Origin: Pseudomonas sp. 7P_10.2_Bac1
GTDB lineage: Bacteria > Pseudomonadota > Gammaproteobacteria > Pseudomonadales > Pseudomonadaceae
Direction: 5' to 3'
DNA: 64,000 nt
Assembly: GCF_025465935.1 (NCBI RefSeq)
Contig: NZ_JANLNV010000034.1
Coordinates: 1 to 64,000 of the forward strand
The stretch's first letter is position 1; each line of letters opens with the position of its first letter. This document shows, one piece after another, positions 1 to 11,064 of this stretch. Both the position numbers and the translations under genes were made by a program. The notes beneath the pieces were generated by a model. That model had not been told where the DNA came from, made no database searches, and saw nothing but the letters and a program-made list of their open reading frames with translations.

Positions 1-416
1 AGGTCCCCAAGATTTTTTTGTACTTTAAAAACCCCCCCCCCCACCCCCCGCTCCTACACGGAGTTATGGCTTTAGCAATGGATCGCCCGAAAGAGGCAGG
101 CAATACACAACGGTCTTTTTCCAGCCGCTTTGACCGCGCGTACAACGCGGCCTATAGCATTGCTACAGGGTTTGATCAGCCGCACTCAACAACGGCTTGA
201 ACGGGGCACGGGGTTAAGAGTCAGACTTTGGGTATTCAGACTTATTGACGGTGATCGCTTGCTCGCTCCAAAGCCTTGCCTGCGGGTCAGCCAAGTGGCG
301 CCCGGCCAGGTGTCGCGCCTGAGGATCACCACCTTTGCCCTTTAAGGTCGCGACGTTGGCCCTTATGTTGTAACAGGGTGGCACAGTCGCACTATCGGCT
401 ATTGAGGATGTTGCAC
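1..416. other. left edge, no convincing gene
   Basis: This stretch precedes the first clear gene. It starts with an A/T-rich run followed by a C tract. A 44-codon reading frame from the ATG at 66 to 200 exists, but it has no good ribosome binding site and no resemblance to a family I know. The rest (200-416) shows no coding pattern; it may hold the promoter of the hemolysin-III gene, though I cannot point to convincing -35/-10 boxes. The real boundary of whatever lies upstream is outside the window. Confidence 0.5.
32..49. repeat. C11-A-C6 homopolymeric tract
   Basis: Eleven C residues, one A, then six more C residues directly follow a short A run. Such tracts are prone to slippage in cells and in sequencing. 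It is intergenic as far as the window shows, so no phase-variable reading frame can be assigned. Confidence 0.8.
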
Positions 417-1034
417 ATGTATCACGGGGAAAAGCTCAACGCCTGGACCCATCTTGTGGGGGCTGTGGCGGCTGCGGCAGGCAGTATCTGGTTGTTGGTG
501 GTGGCGTGTCTGGACGGGAGTCCGCAAAAAATAGTCAGTGCGGCCATTTATGGTGTGACGCTGGTGCTGCTGTACAGCGTGTCGACGGTTTACCACAGCG
601 TGCGCGGGCGTTCGAAAGTGATCATGCAGAAGTTTGATCATCTGTCGATTTACCTGCTGATTGCCGGCAGTTACACCCCGTTTTGCCTGGTGACGCTGCA
701 CGGGCCGTGGGGCTGGTCGCTGTTCGGGATTGTCTGGGGCATGGCGGTGATCGGCATGCTGCAAGAGATCAAGCCACGCTCTGAAGCGCGCATTTTGTCG
801 ATCGTGATTTACGCGGTGATGGGCTGGATTGTGCTGGTGGCGGTCAAGCCTTTGCTGGCTGCGCTAGGGACTGCGGGCTTTATCTGGCTGGCCACGGGCG
901 GGGTGATGTACACCGTAGGGATTATCTTTTTTGCCCTGGATCACCGCTTGCGGCATGCCCACGGCATTTGGCACCTGTTCGTCATCTGCGGCAGTCTGCT
1001 GCACTTTGTGGCCATCGCCCATTATGTGATCTAG
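417..1034 (+). CDS. hemolysin III family (PAQR-type) membrane protein
   Basis: Integral membrane protein of about 205 residues in the TrhA/YqfA/hemolysin III family, related to PAQR receptors. Its role in Pseudomonas is poorly defined; in other bacteria members affect membrane lipid homeostasis. Visible hallmarks are the N-terminal HGEKLNAWTHLVGA segment, YHS after the second membrane helix, FDHLSIYLLIAGSYTPF in the middle and a C-terminal HLFVICGSLLHF; these His/Asp residues are the usual conserved metal-binding set. About seven membrane helices are apparent and the length is typical. I chose the ATG at 417; one at 408 in the same frame is possible. It stands alone and is followed by a REPIN-like hairpin. 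Confidence 0.85.
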   Translation: MYHGEKLNAWTHLVGAVAAAAGSIWLLVVACLDGSPQKIVSAAIYGVTLVLLYSVSTVYHSVRGRSKVIMQKFDHLSIYLLIAGSYTPFCLVTLHGPWGWSLFGIVWGMAVIGMLQEIKPRSEARILSIVIYAVMGWIVLVAVKPLLAALGTAGFIWLATGGVMYTVGIIFFALDHRLRHAHGIWHLFVICGSLLHFVAIAHYVI

Positions 1035-1039
1035 ACGAC

Positions 1040-1102
1040 TGTAGGGGCTTGTCTCGCGATCTTTAAACGATCAAAAGATCGCAAGACAAGCTCGCTCCAA
1101 CA
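1040..1102. repeat. REPIN-like inverted repeat, copy 1
   Basis: Hairpin-forming element between the convergent ends of the hemolysin-III and FNT genes. The arms read TGTAGGGGCTTGTCTCGCGA and its imperfect complement, with a GATC-TTTAAACGATCAAAA-GATC centre. The left outer arm is shortened compared with the other copies. Confidence 0.85.
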
Positions 1103-1110
1103 GGGCCGTA

Positions 1111-1959
1111 TTACGCTTTTTTGCGCGGCTTTTTGGTGTCACTGCGAATTTGCGCGTGGCTGATCAAGGCGAAGATAAAACTGCCGCCGATGATGTTGCC
1201 GGCCAGTGTCGGGCCGGCAAAGATCAGCCAGAAGTCTTTCCACGGCAATTCGCCGGCAAACACCAGATAGGACACCTCAGCGGTGCCGACCACAATGTGG
1301 GTAAAGTCGCCGAGCGCCATCAGGTAAGTGATGAGGATGATGATCCACATCTTGGCGCTCTCCATGGACGGGATCATCCAGACCATGGTTGCAATCATCC
1401 AGCCCGAGACAATGCCTTTGGCGAACATCTGGCTGACGTCGTTTTCCATGACCTTGCGCCCTATTTCCAGAAAGGCCTCGTCGGTCGGGGTATCGAAAAT
1501 CGGTAAATGCAGCATCACGTAGGCCACCAGAAAAGTACCCATCAGGTTGCCGATTAGCACCACCGACCAAAGCCGGAGCAACCGCCCGAAGTTGTTCAGC
1601 GTGGGTTTGCTCATGATCGGCAATACCGCCGTCAGGGTGTTTTCAGTGAACAATTGCTGGCGCGCGAGAATGACCGCCAGAAAACCCGCGCAATAACCAA
1701 AGCTGGCGATGACCTTGAACGCTTCGGCATCGGGCAGGCGTGAGTTGAGCAAACCCATGGCCATCAGCGATAAGCCCATGGTCAGGCCCGCCGCCAGGGC
1801 AGACCAGAACAGGGCGGCAATGCTGCGTTCCAGTTCCTGATCACCTTGCAGACGAATGATTTCGTGCAGGACGGCAGCGCGCGGTGGCTGGCTTTTGCTG
1901 ATGTCGTGCTTTTCATCAGCCGACAGGTTGGGGGTTTTGCCGCTGTTTTCAGTGTTCAT
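1111..1959 (-). CDS. formate/nitrite transporter family protein (YfdC-like)
   Basis: Membrane protein of 282 residues in the FNT channel family. A hydrophilic N-terminus of about 45 residues precedes six apparent hydrophobic helices. FNT-like features are the FTENTLTAVLP segment near residue 105 and the LAGNIIGGSFIFAL helix near the C-terminus. The long charged N-terminus resembles the YfdC subgroup rather than FocA or NirC, so the substrate cannot be assigned. There is no nir, nar or pfl gene nearby. The C-terminus is strongly basic (KKPRKKA). It ends convergently to the hemolysin-III gene. Confidence 0.85.
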   Translation of the reverse strand: MNTENSGKTPNLSADEKHDISKSQPPRAAVLHEIIRLQGDQELERSIAALFWSALAAGLTMGLSLMAMGLLNSRLPDAEAFKVIASFGYCAGFLAVILARQQLFTENTLTAVLPIMSKPTLNNFGRLLRLWSVVLIGNLMGTFLVAYVMLHLPIFDTPTDEAFLEIGRKVMENDVSQMFAKGIVSGWMIATMVWMIPSMESAKMWIIILITYLMALGDFTHIVVGTAEVSYLVFAGELPWKDFWLIFAGPTLAGNIIGGSFIFALISHAQIRSDTKKPRKKA

Positions 1960-2027
1960 GAGCGGATGGCCGGTGGCGTGTATAAGCGTACGACACGCGC
2001 CATCAGCCGCTGTTCACTGAAAACCTC

Positions 2028-2114
2028 TAGCCGCTGCCTAAGGCTGCGATGGATTGCGTAGCGAACCTTGGGTTGAAGGTCCTGCGGTCCTATCGCAACC
2101 TGCCGCAGCGGCTA
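2028..2114. repeat. second-family intergenic inverted repeat
   Basis: Perfect 10-bp outer arms (TAGCCGCTGC and its complement) enclose inner inverted matches around AGGTCCTGCGGTCC. It lies in the gap between the FNT gene start and the thioesterase stop. The inner AGGTCCTGCGG word recurs as its complement in the element at 35922-36013, so the two belong to one family distinct from the TGTAGGAGCGAGC family. Confidence 0.75.
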
Positions 2115-2129
2115 CAAGGTCACAGGCAA

Positions 2130-2531
2130 TCAGGCCTGGTTTTCATCCTGGAACTGGTCTTTGACGTACTTGATTTCAGTGCGGCCGTGAGGCGCTGGCA
2201 GGCCGTCTTCACCCAGGTTGACGAAGACCATTTTGTCCACCGTCAGGATGCTTTTGCGGGTGATCTTGTTGCGCACTTCACAGGTCAGGGTGATGGAGGT
2301 ACGACCGAACTCGGTGGCGGTAATGCCCAGCTCGATGATGTCGCCCTGGCGCGAGGCGCTGACGAAGTTGATTTCGGAGATGTACTTGGTGACGACGCGC
2401 TGATTGCCCAGTTGAACAATCGCATAGATCGCGGCTTCTTCGTCGATCCAGCGCAGCAGGCTGCCACCGAACAGGGTGCCATTGGGGTTGAGGTCTTCGG
2501 GTTTAACCCATTTGCGGGTGTGAAAATTCAT
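2130..2531 (-). CDS. acyl-CoA thioesterase, single hotdog domain
   Basis: Protein of 133 residues predicted to hydrolyse acyl-CoA to free acid and CoA in the cytosol. It is one hotdog domain of the ACOT/YciA type: an N-terminal NPNGTLFGGSLLRWIDEEAA segment (helix with the catalytic Asp/Glu region), then FVSASRQGDIIEL and a TVDKMVFVNL strand. Length is standard for YciA-like enzymes. Chain-length preference cannot be read from sequence. The start has a GGAGCG-type binding site just upstream. It is monocistronic and divergent from ahcY. Confidence 0.88.
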   Translation of the reverse strand: MNFHTRKWVKPEDLNPNGTLFGGSLLRWIDEEAAIYAIVQLGNQRVVTKYISEINFVSASRQGDIIELGITATEFGRTSITLTCEVRNKITRKSILTVDKMVFVNLGEDGLPAPHGRTEIKYVKDQFQDENQA

Positions 2532-2648
2532 ATTCGCTCCTGACCGTCTTGCCTGAGATGTGCGCCATGATGTCAGACCTCGGCGCTGAGCTCTATTAAC
2601 CTTGGACTATGGTCTCGATTGAGCGAATAAAAAAGCCTTGGATAAGCC

Positions 2649-2677
2649 TTGGGAACCAAGGCGCGGATGGCTATACT
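2649..2677 (+). promoter_or_regulatory. sigma-70 promoter for the ahcY transcript
   Basis: TTGGGA at 2649-2654 and TATACT at 2672-2677 are separated by exactly 17 bp, a good sigma-70 match. Transcription would begin near 2684, giving a leader of about 170 nt that contains the whole SAH riboswitch. The -35 box lies within a CCTTGGGAACCAAGG palindrome, which could be an additional regulator site. Confidence 0.7.
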
Positions 2678-2731
2678 CTCCCTCGCTTCAAAAACGGTCA
2701 TGTTCACCCGGTACCGTTTTCCCGCCACCTG

Positions 2732-4267
<1,536 letters not shown>

Positions 4268-4452
4268 CGATAGCTGCAAGCTTTAAGCTTCAAGCGGCAA
4301 GTAAGAGCAGTTCGTTTACTTGCGCTTCGGGGCTTGAAGCCTGTTTCTTTTTTCGCTTTTTGCAGCTTTGGGCTTTGAGTTTCAAGCGTGAGAGTTCGAC
4401 ATACCGGGCTCTTGGCGCTTGAAGCTTGCAGCTTGTAGCTGGGAGCTTCTCA
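4268..4452. repeat. inverted AGCTGCAAGCTT-type repeats between ahcY and metF
   Basis: The gap is filled with inverted matches: AGCTGCAAGCTTTAAGCTTC near 4271 on the left, and GCGCTTGAAGCTTGCAGCTT near 4415 on the right, plus CAAGCGGCAAGTAA against TTACTTGCGCTT. This can fold into a long imperfect hairpin immediately before the metF start. A T-rich stretch (near 4346-4360) follows the inner hairpin, so it may act as a partial terminator lowering metF expression. Confidence 0.6.
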
Positions 4453-5298
4453 ATGTCCCAAGACCGTCGTTACAGCTTCGAGTTCTTCCCGACCAAGACC
4501 GATGCTGGACATGAAAAACTGATGAACACGGCTCGCCAACTGGCGACCTACAACCCCGATTTTTTCTCCTGCACCTACGGTGCCGGTGGCTCGACCCGTG
4601 ACCGCACGATCAACACCGTGCTGCAACTGGAGAGCGAAGCCAAAGTCCCTGCCGCCCCGCACTTGTCGTGCGTCGGTGACAGCAAGGACGATTTGCGCGG
4701 TCTGCTGACCCAGTACAAGGGTGCAGGTATCAAGCGTATTGTCGCGCTGCGTGGCGACCTGCCTTCGGGTATGGGCATGGCCAGTGGCGAATTGCGTTAT
4801 GCCAATGACCTGGTGAGCTTCATTCGTGAAGAAACCGGCGATCACTTCCACATTGAAGTGGCGGCCTACCCGGAAATGCACCCTCAGGCGCGCAATTTCG
4901 AAGACGATATCAGCAACTTCGTGCGCAAGGCCAACGCCGGCGCCGACAGTGCGATCACCCAATACTTCTTCAACGCCGACAGCTACTTCCGCTTTGTTGA
5001 GCGCGTTCGGGCTGCCGGTGTCACGATCCCGATCGTGCCGGGCATCATGCCGATCACTAACTACAGCAAGCTGGCGCGTTTTTCTGACGCGTGTGGTGCT
5101 GAAATCCCACGCTGGATTCGCAAGCAACTGGAAGCCTACGGCGATGATGCCAACAGCATCCAGGCGTTCGGCGAACAAGTGATCAGCGAAATGTGCGAGC
5201 GTCTGCTCGATGGCGGCGCACCAGGTCTGCACTTCTATACCTTGAACCAGTCTGAGCCGAGCCTGGCGATCTGGAACAACCTGAAGCTGCCACGCTGA
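4453..5298 (+). CDS. metF: methylenetetrahydrofolate reductase [NAD(P)H]
   Basis: FAD-dependent TIM-barrel enzyme of 281 residues that reduces 5,10-methylene-THF to 5-methyl-THF, the methyl donor for methionine synthesis. Visible motifs: the N-terminal YSFEFFPTKT strand, CTYGAGGSTR near residue 45, RGD near residue 107, and the AGADSAITQYFFN flavin-site segment near residue 163. The start is ATG 4453 rather than an in-frame upstream codon at 4426, because MSQDRRYSFEFFP is the family's normal N-terminus and GGGAGC precedes it. Together with ahcY it refills the methionine cycle. Nothing odd. Confidence 0.96.
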   Translation: MSQDRRYSFEFFPTKTDAGHEKLMNTARQLATYNPDFFSCTYGAGGSTRDRTINTVLQLESEAKVPAAPHLSCVGDSKDDLRGLLTQYKGAGIKRIVALRGDLPSGMGMASGELRYANDLVSFIREETGDHFHIEVAAYPEMHPQARNFEDDISNFVRKANAGADSAITQYFFNADSYFRFVERVRAAGVTIPIVPGIMPITNYSKLARFSDACGAEIPRWIRKQLEAYGDDANSIQAFGEQVISEMCERLLDGGAPGLHFYTLNQSEPSLAIWNNLKLPR

Positions 5299-5315
5299 TC
5301 AAAGCCGCATTCCCT

Positions 5316-5341
5316 TGTGGGAGCGAGCAAGCCGCTCCCAC
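5316..5341. repeat. short REP hairpin after metF
   Basis: TGTGGGAGCGAGC followed by a 2-bp gap and GCCGCTCCCAC forms a small hairpin. It is a single REP unit related to the longer REPIN-like copies but lacking the GATCTTTT centre. Confidence 0.7.
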
Positions 5342-5623
5342 GGGTTGTGTGCCATGGCGCTCGACAAAACCGTTGAGCAGCATGAAATCGGCGCGCCGTG
5401 ATTGCTCTGTTATACTCCGGGTTTTCCGCCAGGCTTACGCCCGGCCGCTCGTCCTTGTACTTGGCATTCAACCCCGTGACTGCGCAGCTTTCAGCCCGCG
5501 CGAGCGGTGTTAATGGACCTTGGGACTGGAGCAGGACCGGACGGGATTGCGTCTCCTTAAACGCCATTCACGCCAGGCAAGACTATCCCTTTGGGCCAAG
5601 CCCTAACTAGAACAGGATTACTC
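5342..5623 (+). promoter_or_regulatory. long leader region of rhlE
   Basis: No gene is seen in this 282-bp stretch. A TATACT box at about 5412 could be the -10 of rhlE, but no good -35 lies 17 bp before it. If used, it would give an untranslated leader of about 200 nt, with several GC-rich self-complementary segments (for example GCCTTGG/CCAAGCC types near the end). Long leaders are common in cold-inducible and autoregulated DEAD-box helicase genes; that link is inference. Confidence 0.35.
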
Positions 5624-7471
5624 ATGTCCTTTGCTTCCCTCGGTCTCTCCGAGGCTTTGGTCCGCGCAATTGAAGACGCGGGCTATACCGAGCCTACTCC
5701 GGTGCAACAGCGGGCCATTCCCGCCGTGTTGCAAGGTCGCGATTTGATGGTTGCGGCTCAGACAGGTACTGGTAAAACCGGCGGCTTCGCTCTTCCAATT
5801 CTGGAAAAGTTGTTTCCCAACGGCCACCCGGACAAATCCCAGCGTCACGGCCCACGCCAACCGCGCGTGCTGGTCCTGACCCCGACCCGCGAACTCGCCG
5901 CTCAGGTACATGAAAGCTTCAAGCTTTATGCGCGCGATTTGAAGTTTGTCAGTGCCTGCATTTTCGGCGGCGTTGGCATGAACCCCCAGGTTCAAGCCAT
6001 GGCCCGCGGTGTTGATGTACTGGTAGCGTGCCCGGGTCGTTTGCTCGACCTGTGCGGCCAAGGCAGTGTTGACCTGTCCCACGTTGAAATCCTGGTGCTC
6101 GATGAAGCCGACCGGATGCTCGACATGGGCTTTGTCCACGACGTGAAAAAAGTTCTCGCCCGTCTGCCCGCCAAACGTCAAAACCTGCTGTTTTCGGCGA
6201 CCTTCTCCAAAGACATCACCGACCTGGCTGGCAAGCTGCTGCGCAACCCTGAGCGCATCGAAGTGACCCCGCCCAACACCACGGTCGAGCGCATCGAACA
6301 ACGCGTTTTCCGCCTGCCTGCCACCCACAAGCGTGCCTTGCTGGCGCACTTGATCACGGCGGGTGCGTGGGAACAGGTCCTGGTTTTCACCCGAACCAAG
6401 CACGGCGCCAACCGTTTGGCCGAATACCTGGACAAACACGGCCTCAGCGCTGTGGCCATCCACGGTAACAAGAGCCAGAACGCGCGGACCAAAGCCCTGG
6501 CTGACTTTAAAGCGGGTTCGGTGCGCATCCTCGTTGCCACCGACATTGCCGCGCGTGGCCTGGACATCGACCAGTTGCCGCATGTGGTCAATTTCGAGTT
6601 GCCTAACGTTGATGAAGACTACGTTCACCGTATCGGCCGTACGGGCCGTGCCGGTCGTTCGGGCGAAGCCATCTCGCTGGTAGCGCCGGACGAAGAAAAA
6701 CTGCTGAAAAGCATTGAGCGCATGACCAAGCAGAAAATCGCCGATGGCGACCTGATGGGTTTTGACGCCAGTACCGTAGAAGCTGAAAAGCCGGAAGTGC
6801 GCGAGCGTCCCGAGGGTCGTAACCCGCGCAATCCGCCACGCGGCCCTCGTGGCGATGGTCCGGGTAACCCGGGCGGTGGCGGTGGTCGTAAAGACAAAGG
6901 CAAGGACAAGGGCAAAGACAAGCCAGCTGCTGCACGGGCTGAGCGTCCGGCTCGTGAGCGCAAGCCACGCGAAGGCCAGCCTGCCCGTGAGCCGCGTCAG
7001 TCGATTCCGCGTCCAGATGCCAACCGTGCGCCGGACGAATTCCGTGATGACGACATCGACAACTTTGGTAACCGCGCTGACTACGTTAGCCCGTACCAGA
7101 ACAAGAACGGCCAGGGCCGCGACCGCCGTCCGGGCGCTCCGGCGCAGGGCGCGGGTGCAGGCACTTCGACCCGTTCGGGCGGCCGCCAGAATGGTCCGCG
7201 TACTGGTAGCGGTACTAGCACAGGTACCCCACCAGCCAAACGCAGCGGCCCACGCAATGGCGCGCCACGTGACGGCCAGGCCCGTCGCGACAGCCGTCCA
7301 CCGCGTGATAACACGCGTCAGGAGCCAGCGGTTAAAGGCCCACGTCCGACCCAGCCGAAGATCATGCACAAGGAATCCAAAAGCGATCGCTTTTTGACCC
7401 CTGAGCAACTGGATCAACTGCCTAACCGCCCACGCGGTGAAAAGCCAGCGTTACTGACTCGCAACCGCTGA
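5624..7471 (+). CDS. rhlE: ATP-dependent RNA helicase RhlE, with long basic tail
   Basis: DEAD-box RNA helicase of 615 residues acting in RNA remodelling, ribosome assembly and cold growth. Helicase motifs appear in order: Q motif [11 protein letters not shown] (about 25), AQTGTGKT (about 46), PTRELAAQ (about 88), [13 protein letters not shown] (about 160), SAT (about 195), then ARGLDID and [15 protein letters not shown] in the second RecA domain. The core ends near residue 380. The rest, more than 200 residues, is low-complexity, rich in Arg, Gly, Pro and Lys ([21 protein letters not shown]), a disordered RNA-binding tail that is unusually long. The start was set at ATG 5624, where [10 protein letters not shown] is typical. 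A clear terminator follows. Confidence 0.95.
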   Translation: MSFASLGLSEALVRAIEDAGYTEPTPVQQRAIPAVLQGRDLMVAAQTGTGKTGGFALPILEKLFPNGHPDKSQRHGPRQPRVLVLTPTRELAAQVHESFKLYARDLKFVSACIFGGVGMNPQVQAMARGVDVLVACPGRLLDLCGQGSVDLSHVEILVLDEADRMLDMGFVHDVKKVLARLPAKRQNLLFSATFSKDITDLAGKLLRNPERIEVTPPNTTVERIEQRVFRLPATHKRALLAHLITAGAWEQVLVFTRTKHGANRLAEYLDKHGLSAVAIHGNKSQNARTKALADFKAGSVRILVATDIAARGLDIDQLPHVVNFELPNVDEDYVHRIGRTGRAGRSGEAISLVAPDEEKLLKSIERMTKQKIADGDLMGFDASTVEAEKPEVRERPEGRNPRNPPRGPRGDGPGNPGGGGGRKDKGKDKGKDKPAAARAERPARERKPREGQPAREPRQSIPRPDANRAPDEFRDDDIDNFGNRADYVSPYQNKNGQGRDRRPGAPAQGAGAGTSTRSGGRQNGPRTGSGTSTGTPPAKRSGPRNGAPRDGQARRDSRPPRDNTRQEPAVKGPRPTQPKIMHKESKSDRFLTPEQLDQLPNRPRGEKPALLTRNR

Positions 7472-7485
7472 GTGAACGCTGCATG

Positions 7486-7524
7486 AAAAACGCCCTCGAT
7501 TGAAAAGTCCGGGGCGTTTTTTTT
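7486..7524 (+). terminator. rho-independent terminator of rhlE
   Basis: AAAAACGCCC pairs with GGGCGTTTTT around a 16-nt loop, ending in a run of eight T residues. It sits 15 bp after the rhlE stop. Confidence 0.85.
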
Positions 7525-7535
7525 GGATCAAAAGC

Positions 7536-7985
7536 CCCTCACCCCAGCCCTCTCCCAGAGGGTGAGGGAGCCGATTGGGGGATGCTTTAGATTTGCTGCG
7601 GTCTGGGAGAATGCTGCTGCTTCTGAAAACCCTCACCCCAGCTCTCTCCCTGAGGGAGCCGATTGGGGGATGCTTTAGATTTGCTGCGGTCTGGGAGAAT
7701 TCTGCTGCTCCTCAAAACCCTCACCCCAGCTCTCTCCCTGAGGGAGCCGATTGGGGGATGCTTTAGATTTGCTGCGATCTGGGAGAATGCTGCTGCTTCT
7801 GAAAACCCTCACCCCAGCTCTCTCCCTGAGGGAGCCGATTGGGGGATGCTCTAGATTTGCTGCGGTCTGGGAGAATGCTGCTGCTTCTGAAAACCCTCAC
7901 CCCAGCTCTCTCCCTGAGGGAGCCGATTGGGGGATGCTCTAGATTTGCTGCGGTTTGGCAGAACGATGCTGCTTCTGAATACCCC
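7536..7985. repeat. tandem array of five ~88-bp repeats
   Basis: A non-coding direct-repeat array. Units begin with CCCTCACCCC at 7536, 7630, 7718, 7806 and 7894; the first is 94 bp because of an extra GGTGAG, the others are 88 bp and nearly identical. Each unit contains CTCTCTCCCTGAGGGAG, GCCGATTGGGGGATGCT, then a TTTAGATTTGCTGCGGTCTG segment and GCTGCTGCTTC. The last unit diverges in its second half. Because 88 is not a multiple of 3, the short frames in each unit shift and cannot encode a repetitive protein. It lies between the rhlE terminator and the yceI terminator, so it is probably not transcribed from either side. Confidence 0.93.
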
Positions 7986-7995
7986 GCGATCAGTC

Positions 7996-8029
7996 CCCTC
8001 TCCCTCCGGGAGAGGGTTAGGGTGAGGGG
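7996..8029. repeat. REP-like hairpin closing the tandem array
   Basis: CCCTCTCCC (7996-8004) and GGGAGAGGG (8008-8016) form a perfect 9-bp hairpin with a 3-nt loop, followed by GGGTGAGGGG (8020-8029). That last word is the exact complement of CCCCTCACCC at 7535-7544, so the 500-bp array is bounded by inverted copies. Confidence 0.8.
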
Positions 8030-8046
8030 GCTCCTGCTCTTCACAC

Positions 8047-8087
8047 AAAAAAACGCCCCGGCTCTCACAAGCCGGGGCGTTTTTTAG
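8047..8087 (-). terminator. bidirectional rho-independent terminator after yceI
   Basis: A 12-bp perfect stem, AAACGCCCCGGC (8051-8062) with GCCGGGGCGTTT (8071-8082), with an 8-nt loop. Runs of A on one side and T on the other make it able to work in both directions. It terminates the cytochrome b561-yceI transcript. Confidence 0.9.
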
Positions 8088-8103
8088 CCGTTTACCAGCG
8101 CTA

Positions 8104-8682
8104 TTACTTGGCCTTCACGCCTTCCAGCGAGATGTCCAGGTCCAATGTCTGAGCGGTTGGGCCCGGGCCCTTGATGCCGAAGTCGTTCAGGTTCAGGGTG
8201 GTGGTAGCGTTGAAGCCAGCGCGTTCGCCGCCCCATGGATCTTTGCCTTCGCCGTTGAATGTGGCCTTGAAGGTCACTGGCTTGGTCACGCCGTGCAGGG
8301 TCAAGTCGCCAGTCACGTCAGCTGTCTTGTCGCCGGTTGGCACAACCTTGGTCGACTTGAAGGTCGCTTCAGGGTATTTGGCCACGTCCAGGAAATCTTT
8401 GCTGGCGATGTGCTTGTCACGTTCTGCATGGTTGGAGAACAGGCTGGCGGTTTGCAGGGTCACGTCAATCTTGCTGTCCGCAGGCTTGGTGGCATCCCAC
8501 GAGAAAGTGCCTTTCCAGTCCTTGAACGTACCGTGAACAAAGCTGTAGCCCAAGTGGCTGATTTTCCAGTCGATGAAAGCGTGCTGGCCTTCTTTATCGA
8601 TGGTGTAGTCGGCAGCCATGGCTTGGCCGGCGGTCAGCAAGGCAGTGCCGAGAGCCAAAGCAGCGAGCGTTTTTTTCAACAT
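8104..8682 (-). CDS. yceI: YceI family periplasmic protein
   Basis: Exported protein of 192 residues with a signal peptide [20 protein letters not shown] ending at AMA-ADY, followed by the YceI lipocalin-like barrel, which in characterised members binds isoprenoids such as polyprenyl quinones. Family marks include [23 protein letters not shown], the [10 protein letters not shown] strand, [16 protein letters not shown] and the C-terminal [16 protein letters not shown]. The start is ATG 8682, preceded by AAGGA; an in-frame codon at 8715 lies too far upstream. It is 32 bp behind the cytochrome b561 gene, a pairing often seen in proteobacteria, so the barrel may carry the quinone for that cytochrome (inference). 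Confidence 0.93.
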   Translation of the reverse strand: MLKKTLAALALGTALLTAGQAMAADYTIDKEGQHAFIDWKISHLGYSFVHGTFKDWKGTFSWDATKPADSKIDVTLQTASLFSNHAERDKHIASKDFLDVAKYPEATFKSTKVVPTGDKTADVTGDLTLHGVTKPVTFKATFNGEGKDPWGGERAGFNATTTLNLNDFGIKGPGPTAQTLDLDISLEGVKAK

Positions 8683-8714
8683 GCGTTCTATTCCTTTTGA
8701 ATTGAGGTTGAGCA

Positions 8715-9275
8715 TCAGTCTTTGCGGCCCAGCATACGTTTAAGGGTCGCATCACGATCAATAAAGTGGTGTTTAAAAGCGACCAGGCCATGCAATACAG
8801 CGAAAAACACCACAAAACAGGCCAGGCACAGGTGCACACTGCCAGCAGATTCAGCCTGATTGGGCAGGCTGGATATCAGTGCCGGTACTTCAAACAGACC
8901 GAAGACAGGAATACCAACGCCATCGGCTGTAGAGATCAAATACCCTGCGGCCATGACCGCAAATAAGCTCAAGTACAGAAAAGCGTGACCGAACTTGGCG
9001 CCGATGCGGGTGGCAGGGCTATAGCTTTCAAGAGCAGGCGGCGGCGGGCTGACTAACCGCCAGACAACGCGGATCAACATCACCGCCAACAACGTCAGAC
9101 CGATGCTTTTATGCAGGTCCGGCGCTGCTTTACGCCAAGGGTCATAGTAGTCCAGACCCACCATCCACAAGCCCAACGCAAACAATCCGAACACTACCAA
9201 TGCAACTGACCAGTGCAGGAAAACGCTTACAGCACCATAGCGAGAAGACGAGTTACGTAGCTGCATTGCCAACAT
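8715..9275 (-). CDS. cytochrome b561
   Basis: Di-haem membrane cytochrome b of 186 residues (183 if the ATG at 9266 is used), with four helices. Likely haem ligands are the His in FLHWSVALV (first helix), DLHKSIGLT (second), KFGHAFLY (third) and [12 protein letters not shown] (fourth). Such proteins move electrons to or from the quinone pool; CybB is a superoxide:ubiquinone oxidoreductase in E. coli. The C-terminus [13 protein letters not shown] is typical of the Pseudomonas homologues. It is the first gene of a two-gene unit with yceI. Confidence 0.9.
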   Translation of the reverse strand: MLAMQLRNSSSRYGAVSVFLHWSVALVVFGLFALGLWMVGLDYYDPWRKAAPDLHKSIGLTLLAVMLIRVVWRLVSPPPPALESYSPATRIGAKFGHAFLYLSLFAVMAAGYLISTADGVGIPVFGLFEVPALISSLPNQAESAGSVHLCLACFVVFFAVLHGLVAFKHHFIDRDATLKRMLGRKD

Positions 9276-9553
9276 CCTGTGGGAATTGACGTTAAGACTA
9301 ATGATTTACCTATCGAATGAAAGCGCATTTTTTTGCTGTGAATCATCGATAAATACGATTTGTAGACTGAGATTGAAGTATTAAGCAAGCGTTAACACGA
9401 GCTGCTGGATCTGTTTTATGCCGAGACGCCCCACGTATGCAAATACCTGGCGCTGAGGGATAAGCGTAATCACTTGTTACCAGCTTGCGCATTGCATAGG
9501 CTTGCAGGCTTGTTTGCCCGCACATGCCGGGAACCCGCGTCAGAGGAGTGGAA
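9276..9553. other. intergenic region between cytochrome b561 and bioA
   Basis: This 278-bp divergent region is AT-rich in its left half and carries the promoters for both genes. I see no coding sequence, no clear inverted repeat and no sigma-70 boxes that stand out. The bioA Shine-Dalgarno AGAGGAG is at its right end. Confidence 0.6.
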
Positions 9554-10960
<1,407 letters not shown>

Positions 10961-10971
10961 TTTCAATCCTG

Positions 10972-11040
10972 TGTAGGAGCGAGCTAGTCTCGCGATCTTT
11001 TTTAAAGTCAAAAGATCGCGAGATAAGCTCGCTCATACAC
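10972..11040. repeat. REPIN-like inverted repeat, copy 2
   Basis: Full-length copy between bioA and rsmE, which run in the same direction. Arms start TGTAGGAGCGAGCTAGTCTC and end with its imperfect complement. Its last base is 24 bp before the rsmE start, so the hairpin could affect read-through from bioA. Confidence 0.88.
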
Positions 11041-11064
11041 GGGGACTTTTTACAGAGAATTTAA

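Noticed and set aside
18..200. Short gene at the left edge
   Set aside because: Begins in an A/C tract, has no Shine-Dalgarno and no recognisable domain; probably spurious.
7536..7985. CRISPR array
   Set aside because: The units are directly joined with no unique spacers, 88 bp long, and no cas genes are present.
7575..8087. Small proteins of 63 codons repeated every 88 bp
   Set aside because: 88 is not a multiple of three, the frames start with TTG without ribosome sites, and the same peptide recurs only because of DNA repetition.
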